A program made the translations under genes and the position numbers. Positions 56,063 to 64,000 of a stretch of 64,000 nucleotides of DNA are shown one piece after another (positions within the stretch are counted from its first letter, which is position 1; each line of letters opens with the position of its first letter). The notes under the pieces were generated by a model. That model ran no database searches and was not told where the DNA came from. It saw only the letters and a program-made list of their open reading frames with translations. The stretch comes from Pedobacter panaciterrae. GTDB lineage: Bacteria; Bacteroidota; Bacteroidia; Sphingobacteriales; Sphingobacteriaceae. The stretch lies in the NCBI RefSeq assembly GCF_013204795.1, contig NZ_JABMKW010000017.1, forward strand, positions 558,001 to 622,000. The letters run 5' to 3'.

Positions 56063-57637
56063 TTAAGATTCAATCTCACTCAATAAATATTGTTTCACCA
56101 GATTTTTGAACTCTAGGATCTGAGTTTCCACCCATTGCGTATCTCTTCCTAATTCTTCAGCCATCAAGCTGGCCACCTCTGGGGCAAGCAGTAACGCGCC
56201 TTTTGCATCAAGAAACAACAGCCGCATTCTACGAGAAAGTACATCCTCTATAGAGCGTGCCATTTCATTCCTCACCATCCAGATCACTTCTGCTTTTACG
56301 TAATCGTATCCCTTATATACAGGAACATTTAATTCTGGTTCATCTACCATCAACGTCCTTATCCCTTCCGCATCTGCGCCATAAATCCCTAAAGCACCTT
56401 CATCAATTCCCGGAAGATAACCGTGAATCTTAACGCCTTCAGTAATACATTTGGCCGCCGGCAGCTTACCAAGCTCAATAGCCTTATTTACCACATCCAT
56501 AGCCATTCTCCGATAAGTAGTCCATTTACCCCCGGTTATGGTAACGAGCCCCGATTTACTGATTATAAGCTTATGGCTTCTGGATATTTCCTTTGTACTA
56601 TTGGTGTTTTTGCCTGGAGCGGCTAAAGGACGTAATCCGGCAAATGCAGCCAGCACATCAGACCGAGATGGTACCTTTTTCAGATATTTACCTGCCGTAC
56701 TTAATATAAAATCAATTTCCTCGTCCAGTGGTTTAGGCTCCAAACTGTGCTCATCCAATGGCGTGTCTGTAGTACCTACAAGCACTTTCCCATGCCATGG
56801 AACAGCAAACAACACACGTCCGTCTGATGTCTTTGGAATCATTAAGGCGCTACTGCCTTGCAGAAACGACTTGTCGAGCACCACATGAGCACCCTGACTT
56901 GGTCGCACTATTGGATTACCAGAAGGCACATCCATCTTTAAAATCTCATCAACAAACACACCGGTAGCATTCACCACCACCTTAGCTTTTAACGAATAAG
57001 ATTTCCTGCTTTCAAGATCAGTGAACGAAACGCCATTAACCAATTCCCCTTCCTTCACCAAACCAGTTACCTTCATGTAGTTAAGGAGAACACCTCCATA
57101 CTCCGCAGTAGTCTGAGCCAAATTTAAAGCTAACCTTGCATCATCAAACTGACCGTCACTGTAACTAATACCTCCAATTAACCCATCCCGTTTTAAACCA
57201 GGAATTGCCTGCAAAACCTTATCAACAGATAGAAATGATGATTTTTTAAACCCACTTTTACCAGCAAGCAAGTCATAAAATTTTAATCCAACTAAATATT
57301 TGTATTTAGAAAACCATGAATAACATGGTATAATAAAATCCTGATCTTTCACCAAATGAGCAGCATTCTTTAAAAGCAGGCCGCGTTCATGCAGGGCCTC
57401 GTAAACTAAGGCAATATCACCTTGAGCCAAGTACCTCACACCGCCGTGGACTAACTTCGTGCTTCTGCTTGATGTTCCCTTTGCAAAATCAGACTGTTCC
57501 AAAAGCAAAGTACTGTATCCTCTGGAGGCTGCATCCAGAGCAGTTCCTAATCCCGTTGCGCCCCCACCTATAATGATAACATCCCAATCGCTTTTCCTAT
57601 CAATGCGTTCAATAAATGCTGCTCTATTAAAAATCAT
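56063..57637 (-). CDS. glpD: Aerobic glycerol-3-phosphate dehydrogenase
   Basis: 524 aa FAD enzyme that oxidises glycerol 3-phosphate to dihydroxyacetone phosphate, passing electrons to quinone. FAD-binding DVIIIGGGATGLGTALDAAS at 18-37, then GTSSRSTKLVHGGVRYLAQG; C-terminal DAO_C domain with RNEMARSIEDVLSRRMRLL. Divergent from the DeoR-type regulator gene; three TTTCGTTT boxes lie in the gap, one starting at the first base of its own start codon. Confidence 0.95.
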   Translation of the reverse strand: MIFNRAAFIERIDRKSDWDVIIIGGGATGLGTALDAASRGYSTLLLEQSDFAKGTSSRSTKLVHGGVRYLAQGDIALVYEALHERGLLLKNAAHLVKDQDFIIPCYSWFSKYKYLVGLKFYDLLAGKSGFKKSSFLSVDKVLQAIPGLKRDGLIGGISYSDGQFDDARLALNLAQTTAEYGGVLLNYMKVTGLVKEGELVNGVSFTDLESRKSYSLKAKVVVNATGVFVDEILKMDVPSGNPIVRPSQGAHVVLDKSFLQGSSALMIPKTSDGRVLFAVPWHGKVLVGTTDTPLDEHSLEPKPLDEEIDFILSTAGKYLKKVPSRSDVLAAFAGLRPLAAPGKNTNSTKEISRSHKLIISKSGLVTITGGKWTTYRRMAMDVVNKAIELGKLPAAKCITEGVKIHGYLPGIDEGALGIYGADAEGIRTLMVDEPELNVPVYKGYDYVKAEVIWMVRNEMARSIEDVLSRRMRLLFLDAKGALLLAPEVASLMAEELGRDTQWVETQILEFKNLVKQYLLSEIES

Positions 57638-57711
57638 TTCGTTTATTTTCTATTTAAGCCGTTATTATTTCATAAACTTTCGTTTAAACACACAATAACA
57701 ACAAAACGAAA
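57637..57711. promoter_or_regulatory. Candidate GlpR operator boxes between glpD and regulator gene
   Basis: TTTCGTTT occurs at 57637-57644 and 57678-57685 on the plus strand and inverted as AAACGAAA at 57704-57711. Boxes 2 and 3 form an 8-bp inverted repeat with an 18-bp spacer; box 1 overlaps the glpD start. DeoR-family repressors often bind such T-rich TTCG-centred repeats. Confidence 0.6.
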
Positions 57712-57837
57712 CTAAACATAATTATTTTATAATGAAAACAAAATAATTAAAAAATTCAGACAACTATTTCTATTGCTTAGCTAACTTTACAGTTGAAAAA
57801 TATCATTATATTAATAGCTCTTTATATTTTAGCTCTA

Positions 57838-58602
57838 ATGATTAACATTGCAGAAAGACACCAATATATTTTAAATAAGATTCAAATAAACGGATCCCTC
57901 GATGTTCAAAGCTTATGCAAAGAACTCGATGTTTCGTCTGTTACAATACGGAAGGATCTGAAACTACTTGAAGATAAAAGTCTTCTTTTTAGAACCCATG
58001 GAGGGGCAACCTTAAACAATCCGTATACAGTAGATAAACCTGTAAATGAAAAAGAGCATCTTCAATCTGCAGAAAAAATCAGAATCGGAACACGCGCTGC
58101 CGAACTCATAGAAGATAACGATTCTATCATTATAGCATCTGGCACTACTGTCCTTGCACTAGCCAGATGCATTAAACCAAAAGGTTCATTAACGGTAATT
58201 ACCTCAGCATTAAATGTTGCCCTTGAGCTTGTTCATCATTCAAACATAGAAGTAATTCAGCTGGGTGGATTACTAAGAAAAAGCTCATCATCCGTTACAG
58301 GCCCTTATTCTGATAATGTATTAGGAAATGTATTTTGCAGCAAATTGTTTTTAGGTGTTGATGGAATAGACCTGGAGTTTGGCCTAACTACAACAAACGC
58401 TTTTGAAGCTCACTTAAACCGACAAATGATAGATTCATCTCAAAAAATAATTGTCCTTGCCGATTCAACCAAATTTGGCAAACGTGGCTTCGGCAGAATA
58501 TGCGGCATCGAAGAAGTAGATCATATCATTACTGACAGCGGTGTGTCCGAGCACACCATAAAATCAATTGAGAGTATGGGAATTAAAATATCAATAATTT
58601 AA
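57838..58602 (+). CDS. DeoR/GlpR-family transcriptional regulator
   Basis: 254 aa from the ATG at 57838 (MINIAERHQYILNKIQINGS). The frame runs back to a TTG at 57793, but the added 15 residues are hydrophobic and not family-like. Helix-turn-helix: LDVQSLCKELDVSSVTIRKD and LFRTHGGATL; the C-terminal DeoR sensor has IIIASGTTVLALARCI and FLGVDGIDLEFGLTTTN. Likely represses glpD (and itself) in response to glycerol 3-phosphate; inferred from position. Confidence 0.93.
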   Translation: MINIAERHQYILNKIQINGSLDVQSLCKELDVSSVTIRKDLKLLEDKSLLFRTHGGATLNNPYTVDKPVNEKEHLQSAEKIRIGTRAAELIEDNDSIIIASGTTVLALARCIKPKGSLTVITSALNVALELVHHSNIEVIQLGGLLRKSSSSVTGPYSDNVLGNVFCSKLFLGVDGIDLEFGLTTTNAFEAHLNRQMIDSSQKIIVLADSTKFGKRGFGRICGIEEVDHIITDSGVSEHTIKSIESMGIKISII

Positions 58603-58669
58603 AACACCTAATTTAAAGTTCACAATAGGTTAATATAGCTGATGTACATTTACTATATACATCATCCAT

Positions 58670-59311
58670 ATGAACAGCGTTTTCAAATTCTTTATCCCGC
58701 CCGACAAAAAATTCCAGCCCTTATTTGAGCAATCAGGCAAAAATCTGATCAGTATTTCCGAAACACTTTTACTCGCCCTTAGCACCAATGATCTTGATCA
58801 GCGGAATAAGCACATCAAAAAAATTGAACAGCTGGAGCGTAACGGAAATAAAATAAGGCATGCCGTTTTTCTAGGTTTAAGCAAAAGCATGATCACCCCA
58901 TTCAGTAGGGAAGATATTCATACCCTGATTAGTGCGCTTTATGATATTGCAGACCATATCCGGGCCGCAGCCATTAGCATAGAAATGTTCAATATTCTTC
59001 AGCTCGATAAAACAATGATCAAGCTCGCCAACCTGCTCACAGAAATGTGCAGAGACCTCGATAGCGCCCTTAAAGAGCTAAGGAACTTCAAGAATAAAAC
59101 CATTATATCAGATGTTTGTTTGAGGATATACAAAGGTGAAAGTAAAGCAGATCAGCTATGCAACCTTGCAGTCGCAGGCCTCTTTAAAACCGAATCCAAC
59201 CCAATAGAGCTCATCAAGCAGAAAGAGCTATTGCAGACATTAGAAATGGCGACGGATAAGTGTGATGACGCCGCCAACGCCCTTGAAGCTATTCTCGTAA
59301 AAAACTCTTAA
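58670..59311 (+). CDS. DUF47/PhoU-like protein
   Basis: 213 aa, all-helical, matching DUF47 (PhoU-related): FKFFIPPDKKFQPLFEQSGK at the start, IEQLERNGNKIRHAVFLGL with the E/D-rich metal-binding region, FSREDIHTLISALYDIADHI, and ATDKCDDAANALEAILVK at the end. Usually encoded directly before a Pit-type phosphate permease, which it is thought to regulate. Here the next gene is a convergent peptidase, so no partner permease is in the window. It follows the DeoR-type regulator by 67 bp. Confidence 0.9.
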   Translation: MNSVFKFFIPPDKKFQPLFEQSGKNLISISETLLLALSTNDLDQRNKHIKKIEQLERNGNKIRHAVFLGLSKSMITPFSREDIHTLISALYDIADHIRAAAISIEMFNILQLDKTMIKLANLLTEMCRDLDSALKELRNFKNKTIISDVCLRIYKGESKADQLCNLAVAGLFKTESNPIELIKQKELLQTLEMATDKCDDAANALEAILVKNS

Positions 59312-59322
59312 CTGCTATCTTA

Positions 59323-60768
59323 CTACCATCTCCATTCACCGGCAATCTTTAGTGGAACTTCCAGATTATTCTGTTTCAAGAACCCTTTTAGTTCATCGTC
59401 AGTTTGTTTTTTAACGGGTAATGCAGGCGTATTTGCAAGACCATACACCAGCATAGCACTAAAACGTACCGTATTTTTCAATTGCTGCTCATCAACTAAC
59501 TTAAAAACGTCTCCATCCGAATGATAGAAAGGCCCCGAATTATTAGGTAACTCGCCTCCTGTTCCTCCACCAATAGGAATCCCCTGTAGCATAAAAGGCT
59601 GATGATCACTATGTAACCATGCTCCAGAATAAAATAAGTTTTTAAATCCTGTATCAATCTTAGTAATCTGGCTGCCCCACGAAGAAAATAGATCCTTCAT
59701 CTCAACTCTGCTGGTGGCAAATCCTTTCGGATTATTGGTCATGTCGTAATTCAACATAAATTTTACCTGATCAAGCGTATTTAAATGCCTTGCAGCTTCA
59801 ACGTAGGCTTTTGAGCCCAGCAACCCTTGTTCCTCTCCCATAAACAGCACGAACTCAATTGTTCTTTTATTTTCTAGCTTTAGTGCTTTGTACGTTCTGG
59901 CCATGTCTATCACCGCGAAAGAACCTATACCATTGTCAATTGCGCCTGTAGCCAAATCCCAACTATCAAGGTGACCGCCAACAACAATTTTCTCTCCCAA
60001 TGTATCTGTACCTTTTAAAGTAGCTATTACATTTCTGGCTTTAATTATACCAGAGAAATTGGTCATATCTATGCTTGCAAACTGTTTCTGGTTTTTTAGT
60101 TTTTCCTTAATACGCATCCCATTTTCAAAACCAATGCAAACAGCAGGTATCGGAATTAATTTTCCCGTTACAGAGGCTGTACCGGTAAGCAATACACCCC
60201 CTTTTACGCCATTAATAATGATAATTCCAGCAGCGCCGTACTTTGTAGCAATAGCCGTTTTTTCTGAACGATGAAGCGATGGAGTACCTTCGGGAGACCC
60301 AGGAAGCACACCTAAAAATACCAATGCTATTTTCCCCTTCACTTTGCCCGAGTCCTGTTTATAATCTTCTTCAAGACCGTTGCCTAAATCAACCAGCTCC
60401 GCCTTTACATTTGCTTTTACAGGGGAATGAGCAAGGGTTACCGATGTTATTGTAATTAGGCTGTCTGCCGAATCACCAACTTTAGTTTCATTGGTTAAGC
60501 GGCTCCAGCTTTCTACTTCAAACCCTTGGAATTTTACATCATAGCCATAAGATTTCAACAATTTATAGGCGTACTCTTCGGCCTTCGCGCCGTTAGCAGA
60601 TCCTGTTAACCTGTGCCCTATTGATTCAGTGGCATTTTTTAAATTTATATACGCTTTAGATCCACTCTGAACTTCTTTATTGATTTTATCGAAAGCGGAT
60701 CCAAAATCATCCTGCGCCTGAACTTTAATAAAGGCACAAAAAACAAGTAAAAAGAGAGAAATTCTCAT
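59323..60768 (-). CDS. M28-family zinc peptidase with PA domain, exported
   Basis: 481 aa with signal peptide MRISLFLLVFCAFIKVQAQ. A protease-associated (PA) insert lies at about 130-245 (YGAAGIIIINGVKGG). The zinc sites of M28 are visible: VVGGHLDSWDLATGAIDNG, FVLFMGEEQGLLGSKAYVEA, NYDMTN and WLHSDHQPFMLQG. It is an aminopeptidase/carboxypeptidase Q-like enzyme, active in the envelope or outside. Convergent with the DUF47 gene (11-bp gap). Confidence 0.93.
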   Translation of the reverse strand: MRISLFLLVFCAFIKVQAQDDFGSAFDKINKEVQSGSKAYINLKNATESIGHRLTGSANGAKAEEYAYKLLKSYGYDVKFQGFEVESWSRLTNETKVGDSADSLITITSVTLAHSPVKANVKAELVDLGNGLEEDYKQDSGKVKGKIALVFLGVLPGSPEGTPSLHRSEKTAIATKYGAAGIIIINGVKGGVLLTGTASVTGKLIPIPAVCIGFENGMRIKEKLKNQKQFASIDMTNFSGIIKARNVIATLKGTDTLGEKIVVGGHLDSWDLATGAIDNGIGSFAVIDMARTYKALKLENKRTIEFVLFMGEEQGLLGSKAYVEAARHLNTLDQVKFMLNYDMTNNPKGFATSRVEMKDLFSSWGSQITKIDTGFKNLFYSGAWLHSDHQPFMLQGIPIGGGTGGELPNNSGPFYHSDGDVFKLVDEQQLKNTVRFSAMLVYGLANTPALPVKKQTDDELKGFLKQNNLEVPLKIAGEWRW

Positions 60769-60817
60769 AAAGGATATTTATAGTTTATGATAATATCATA
60801 ACAGAAAAAAACGAAAA

Positions 60818-61789
60818 TTATTTCTTACGCTCGGTAGTATATCTTACCAGTTGCTCCAATCCGGTCCGTGCCTCGCCAGGCTCAAAGCTGTGCAGAATAT
60901 CGAAAGCTTCCTGCTGATACTGCATCATTTTCTGATTGGCATAATGTACGCCGTCTTTTGCATTTACAAAATCGATAATCTCCTGAATTTTCACAGGATC
61001 ATCCTGATGGTTCTTTACAAGACTAACGATTCGTTTCTTTTCAGCTTTTTCAGCCCGGTTTAAAGCGTAGATCAAAGGCAGTGTAACCTTTTTTTCCTTG
61101 ATGTCTATTCCTAGCGGCTTTCCAACATCATCAGTTCCAAAATCAAAAGTATCGTCCTTAATCTGAAAAGCTATTCCAACCTTCTCACCAAATAGCCTCA
61201 TCTTTTCTATGGTCTCATCATCAGCACCTGCAGAAGCTGCTCCACAAGCGCAACATGAAGCGATTAAAGATGCCGTCTTCTGTCTGATAACATCAAAATA
61301 CAACGCCTCACTGATATCCATGCGCCTTACCTTCTCAATCTGCAGCAACTCACCCTCACTCATCTGTTTTACCGCCTCAGATACTATTTGCAGCAATCGG
61401 AACTCACCATTATTTACTGATAGCAATAAACCCTTAGCCAGCAAATAATCGCCAACTAATACGGCTATTTTATTTTTCCATAATGCATTAATAGAAAAGA
61501 ACCCTCTTCTTTCATAAGCATTGTCAACTACATCATCATGAACCAGTGTGGCAGTATGAAGTAACTCTACTAATGCAGCCCCACGATGAGTAGATTCGAT
61601 AATACCACCACAAAGTTTTGCAGCAAAAAAAACGAACATCGGACGGATCTGCTTACCCTTTCTTTTTACAATATAATGGGTAATACGGTCTAATAATGGA
61701 GCATCGCTATGCATCGAGTCTTTGAATTTTTCTTCGAAGACATCAATATCTTTTGCTATTGGTAATTTTATCTGATCTATTCCAGGCAT
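60818..61789 (-). CDS. Polyprenyl diphosphate synthase (octaprenyl-type)
   Basis: 323 aa trans-prenyltransferase. First Asp-rich motif DDVVD at 85-89 (LVHDDVVDNAYERRG) and second DDTFD at 212-216, with the KGKQIRPMF substrate-binding region. A small residue (Ala80) five positions before the first motif points to a medium/long-chain product such as the side chain of menaquinone. Likely essential for quinone synthesis. 49 bp upstream of the M28 gene. Confidence 0.93.
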   Translation of the reverse strand: MPGIDQIKLPIAKDIDVFEEKFKDSMHSDAPLLDRITHYIVKRKGKQIRPMFVFFAAKLCGGIIESTHRGAALVELLHTATLVHDDVVDNAYERRGFFSINALWKNKIAVLVGDYLLAKGLLLSVNNGEFRLLQIVSEAVKQMSEGELLQIEKVRRMDISEALYFDVIRQKTASLIASCCACGAASAGADDETIEKMRLFGEKVGIAFQIKDDTFDFGTDDVGKPLGIDIKEKKVTLPLIYALNRAEKAEKKRIVSLVKNHQDDPVKIQEIIDFVNAKDGVHYANQKMMQYQQEAFDILHSFEPGEARTGLEQLVRYTTERKK

Positions 61790-61860
61790 TCAGGTAAAAA
61801 ATGTGTGTGCAAACATAAATTAAATTCCTTTAAAACCGTACTTTTAGTAAAAAGTTTAAG

Positions 61861-62856
61861 GTGAAAATAACATTAATAGTACTATCCTCTCTGCTAGCCC
61901 TGGCAATTGTGGTCTATCTGTTAGGCCCAAAACCTCAGCATCCACTTTATTCAACAAATCTCCCCGCAATTCCCCCAGTTGATAAACTCGAAGATTATAT
62001 TAAAAGTATAGAAAGTCGACATAAAATAAAACCAAATAATGAAGCTGAAATTGTTTGGGCTGATAATGCTGTCCATCAGCAAACGGAGTATGCAGTAGTC
62101 TATTTACATGGCTACTCGGCTTCAAAAGAAGAAGGAAATCCCGTTCATATAAATCTTGCTAAAAAAATAAAAGCAAATCTTTATCTCTCCCGACTAGCAG
62201 ATCATGGTGTAGACACCGTTTCGGCAATGGAATACTCAACTGCCGATCGTTTATGGGAAAGCGCCAAACAAGCTCTTGAAATAGGAAAAAGATTAGGTAA
62301 AAAAGTGATTCTTGTTGGCACCTCTACTGGTGGTACACTGGCATTAAAGCTTGCAGCCACTTATCCGGATATTTATAGCGTTATTCTAATTTCGCCTAAT
62401 GTAGCAATTAACGATAAGCTTGCTTTTCTTGCCAATAACCCATGGGGATTAGAAATGTCGAGATTGGTAGTTGGCGGGAAAGAAAAAATAGTAGAAGGCA
62501 AGTCTGAAGAATATAAAAAGTACTGGTATACCCAGTATCGTCTGGAATCTGTGGTACAACTGGAAGAGCTGGTTGAAACAAGCATGACCGAAGAAACTTT
62601 TAACAAGATTAAACAACCACTATTACTTTTATACTACTATAAAAATGAGCAGGAACAGGATCCTGTCGTAAAGGTCGATGCGATGTTAAAAATGTATGAT
62701 GAATTAGGAACACCAGCCAGCTTAAAAGCCAAGGTAGCCATCCCTAACGGAGGAAGTCATGTTCTTGGCTCTCATATTACTTCCAAAGATATTGAAAGTG
62801 TACAGAGGGCTATTGACAACTTCATTACAAATACTTTAAAGATCAAAACAAACTAA
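61861..62856 (+). CDS. Alpha/beta hydrolase, membrane-anchored
   Basis: 331 aa from a GTG start (61861), with an N-terminal membrane anchor (ITLIVLSSLLALAIVVYLLG). Hydrolase fold features: VVYLHGYSASKEEGNPVH (oxyanion region), nucleophile Ser155 in VLVGTSTGGTLAL, and catalytic His300 in GGSHVLGSH. Resembles the serine aminopeptidase S33/monoacylglycerol lipase group; an esterase or lipase is most likely. Substrate unknown. Ends 4 bp from the convergent MBL-fold gene. Confidence 0.88.
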   Translation: MKITLIVLSSLLALAIVVYLLGPKPQHPLYSTNLPAIPPVDKLEDYIKSIESRHKIKPNNEAEIVWADNAVHQQTEYAVVYLHGYSASKEEGNPVHINLAKKIKANLYLSRLADHGVDTVSAMEYSTADRLWESAKQALEIGKRLGKKVILVGTSTGGTLALKLAATYPDIYSVILISPNVAINDKLAFLANNPWGLEMSRLVVGGKEKIVEGKSEEYKKYWYTQYRLESVVQLEELVETSMTEETFNKIKQPLLLLYYYKNEQEQDPVVKVDAMLKMYDELGTPASLKAKVAIPNGGSHVLGSHITSKDIESVQRAIDNFITNTLKIKTN

Positions 62857-62860
62857 AATC

Positions 62861-64000
62861 TCAGTCTTTCATGGCTTTAGATGGGCAGGCAAAATCTGTC
62901 CGCTTCAACCCGGTAGATTTGATGGCTCCATATCCTCCTGCAATATCCACAACATGATCAACCCCTCTCGCTTTTAGTATAGATGCCGCTATCATAGAAC
63001 GGTAGCCACCGGCGCAATGAATATAATAGGTTTGCTTAGTATCAATTTCCTTTGTCCATTCATTAATATAATCCAAAGGACGGGCCAGCGTATTCTCTAA
63101 ATGCTCTGCTTCATATTCTCCTGGCTTCCTTACATCAAGGGCGTTCACATCAGGATCCGCATTTACGATATCTTCAAACGCTTCAGCAGAAATAGAAGTA
63201 ATGATGTCTATATCCTTACCACTTGCTTCCCATGCGGCAATGCCGCCTTTCAGGTATCCAATAGTATTATCATAACCTACACGAGATAAACGGGTAATCG
63301 CTTCTTCTTCTTTTCCATCCTCAACAATTAACAATAAAGCTTGCTTCAGATCTGTAATTAAGGCACCTACCCACGGAGCAAATTGCCCGTTAAGACCAAT
63401 ATTTACCGACGAAGGAATAAACCCCTTAGCAAAAACCTGTGGATCCCTCGTATCTAGAATCACAGCTCCCGCATGATTAACCATCGCTTCAAACTCATCT
63501 GGGTTTAAGGGATTAAAACCCTTTTCATAAACATCATCAAAGCTCTCGTAACCATGTTTATTCATCTCAGCATTCTTGGCAAAGTACTGGGGTGGTGGTA
63601 AAATACCATCGGTCACTTCTTTTATAAACTGCTCTTTTGTTGCCGCCTTAAGTGCATAGTTTACTTCCTTTTGATGCCCCAGAGTATCAAAAGTTTCCTT
63701 ACTCATGTTTTTCCCACAGGCAGAACCAGCGCCGTGTGCAGGGTATACCAGCACATCATCTGGTAAGGTTAATATTTTATTATGCAATGAATCATATAGC
63801 GTAGCCGCCATGTCCTCAACAGTTAAAGAACCTTGCTGAGCCAGATCTGGCCTGCCTACATCACCAATAAACAAGGTATCACCTGTAAAAATGCAATAAG
63901 ACTTACCTTCTTTATCGGTCAGCAAATAAGTTGTAGACTCCGGCGTATGTCCGGGTGTATGCAAAGCAGTAATCGTCAAATCCCCAACTTTAAACTGCTC
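62861..64000 (-). CDS. MBL-fold hydrolase with two rhodanese domains, partial
   Basis: C-terminal 379 codons of a longer gene; the frame is open to the window edge. The retained part of the metallo-beta-lactamase domain has HTPGHT, FTGDTLFIGDVGRPDL and VYPAHGAGSACGK, the metal ligands of the persulfide dioxygenase/ETHE1-like group. Two rhodanese domains follow: the first (about 160-255 of this fragment) lacks an active-site Cys (LLIVEDGKEEE), the second (about 275-370) has HCAGGYRS with the catalytic Cys. It probably acts in sulfide/persulfide handling or sulfur transfer. Confidence 0.9.
   Translation of the reverse strand, partial: EQFKVGDLTITALHTPGHTPESTTYLLTDKEGKSYCIFTGDTLFIGDVGRPDLAQQGSLTVEDMAATLYDSLHNKILTLPDDVLVYPAHGAGSACGKNMSKETFDTLGHQKEVNYALKAATKEQFIKEVTDGILPPPQYFAKNAEMNKHGYESFDDVYEKGFNPLNPDEFEAMVNHAGAVILDTRDPQVFAKGFIPSSVNIGLNGQFAPWVGALITDLKQALLLIVEDGKEEEAITRLSRVGYDNTIGYLKGGIAAWEASGKDIDIITSISAEAFEDIVNADPDVNALDVRKPGEYEAEHLENTLARPLDYINEWTKEIDTKQTYYIHCAGGYRSMIAASILKARGVDHVVDIAGGYGAIKSTGLKRTDFACPSKAMKD

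Noticed and set aside
1..64000. CRISPR arrays, prophage, integron or defence islands
   Set aside because: No regularly spaced repeats, cas-like, integrase, recombinase or restriction genes were found in any frame.

Overview
The window looks like a chromosomal segment of a Bacteroidota bacterium, most likely family Sphingobacteriaceae (Pedobacter-like). The reasons are two SusC/SusD loci, an ECF sigma/FecR pair, promoters of the Bacteroidota type (TTG, about 19 bp, TAnnTTTG), few Shine-Dalgarno sites, DUF2723, DUF2027 and DUF5689 proteins, and moderate-to-low GC. The genus is inferred from overall protein character, not from a search. No phage, CRISPR array, transposase or integrase was seen.

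Layout. 1-9918: the translation block on the minus strand. rpsL-rpsG-fusA-rpsJ (str operon) ends in a strong terminator, then come a TauE/DUF1634 pair and one plus-strand membrane coiled-coil gene, and then rplC-rplD-rplW-rplB-rpsS-rplV-rpsC-rplP (S10 operon, rplP cut by the window edge) with its own promoter. 10202-14421: small housekeeping genes (VF530, a DUF2027 protein, an M1 peptidase, an ArsC/Spx-like protein). 14569-22851: a signalling cluster on the plus strand, with a LytS/LytTR pair followed by a CHASE3-GAF hybrid kinase with three receivers, CheR, and a second hybrid kinase. 22841-25232: tRNA-Gln, prs, rplY and pth on the minus strand. 25653-29996: a DUF2723 membrane protein and accA converge on a 354 bp intergenic inverted repeat.

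30096-43650: a maltodextrin utilisation locus. Order of transcription is lacI, then susC, susD, susE/F-like, periplasmic GH13, beta-phosphoglucomutase, GH65 phosphorylase and an MFS sugar transporter. Outer-membrane uptake, periplasmic trimming, inner-membrane import and phosphorolysis to glucose 6-phosphate are all encoded. A palindromic LacI-type operator lies upstream of susC.

43827-58602: a fatty-acid desaturase, then an ECF sigma/FecR-controlled SusC/SusD locus with a DUF5689 lipoprotein and a calcineurin-like phosphoesterase, next to a glycerophosphodiester phosphodiesterase lipoprotein, glpD and a divergent DeoR/GlpR-type regulator. Together these suggest scavenging of phosphorylated or glycerol-phosphate compounds, which is an inference. 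58670-64000: an orphan DUF47/PhoU-like protein, an M28 peptidase, a polyprenyl diphosphate synthase, an alpha/beta hydrolase and the C-terminal part of an MBL-fold/rhodanese protein cut by the window edge.

The most notable unexplained structure is the 96 bp inverted repeat at 28682-29035. Because the flanking genes converge, both mRNAs would carry the same 96-nt element directly after the stop codon, ahead of a shared bidirectional terminator.
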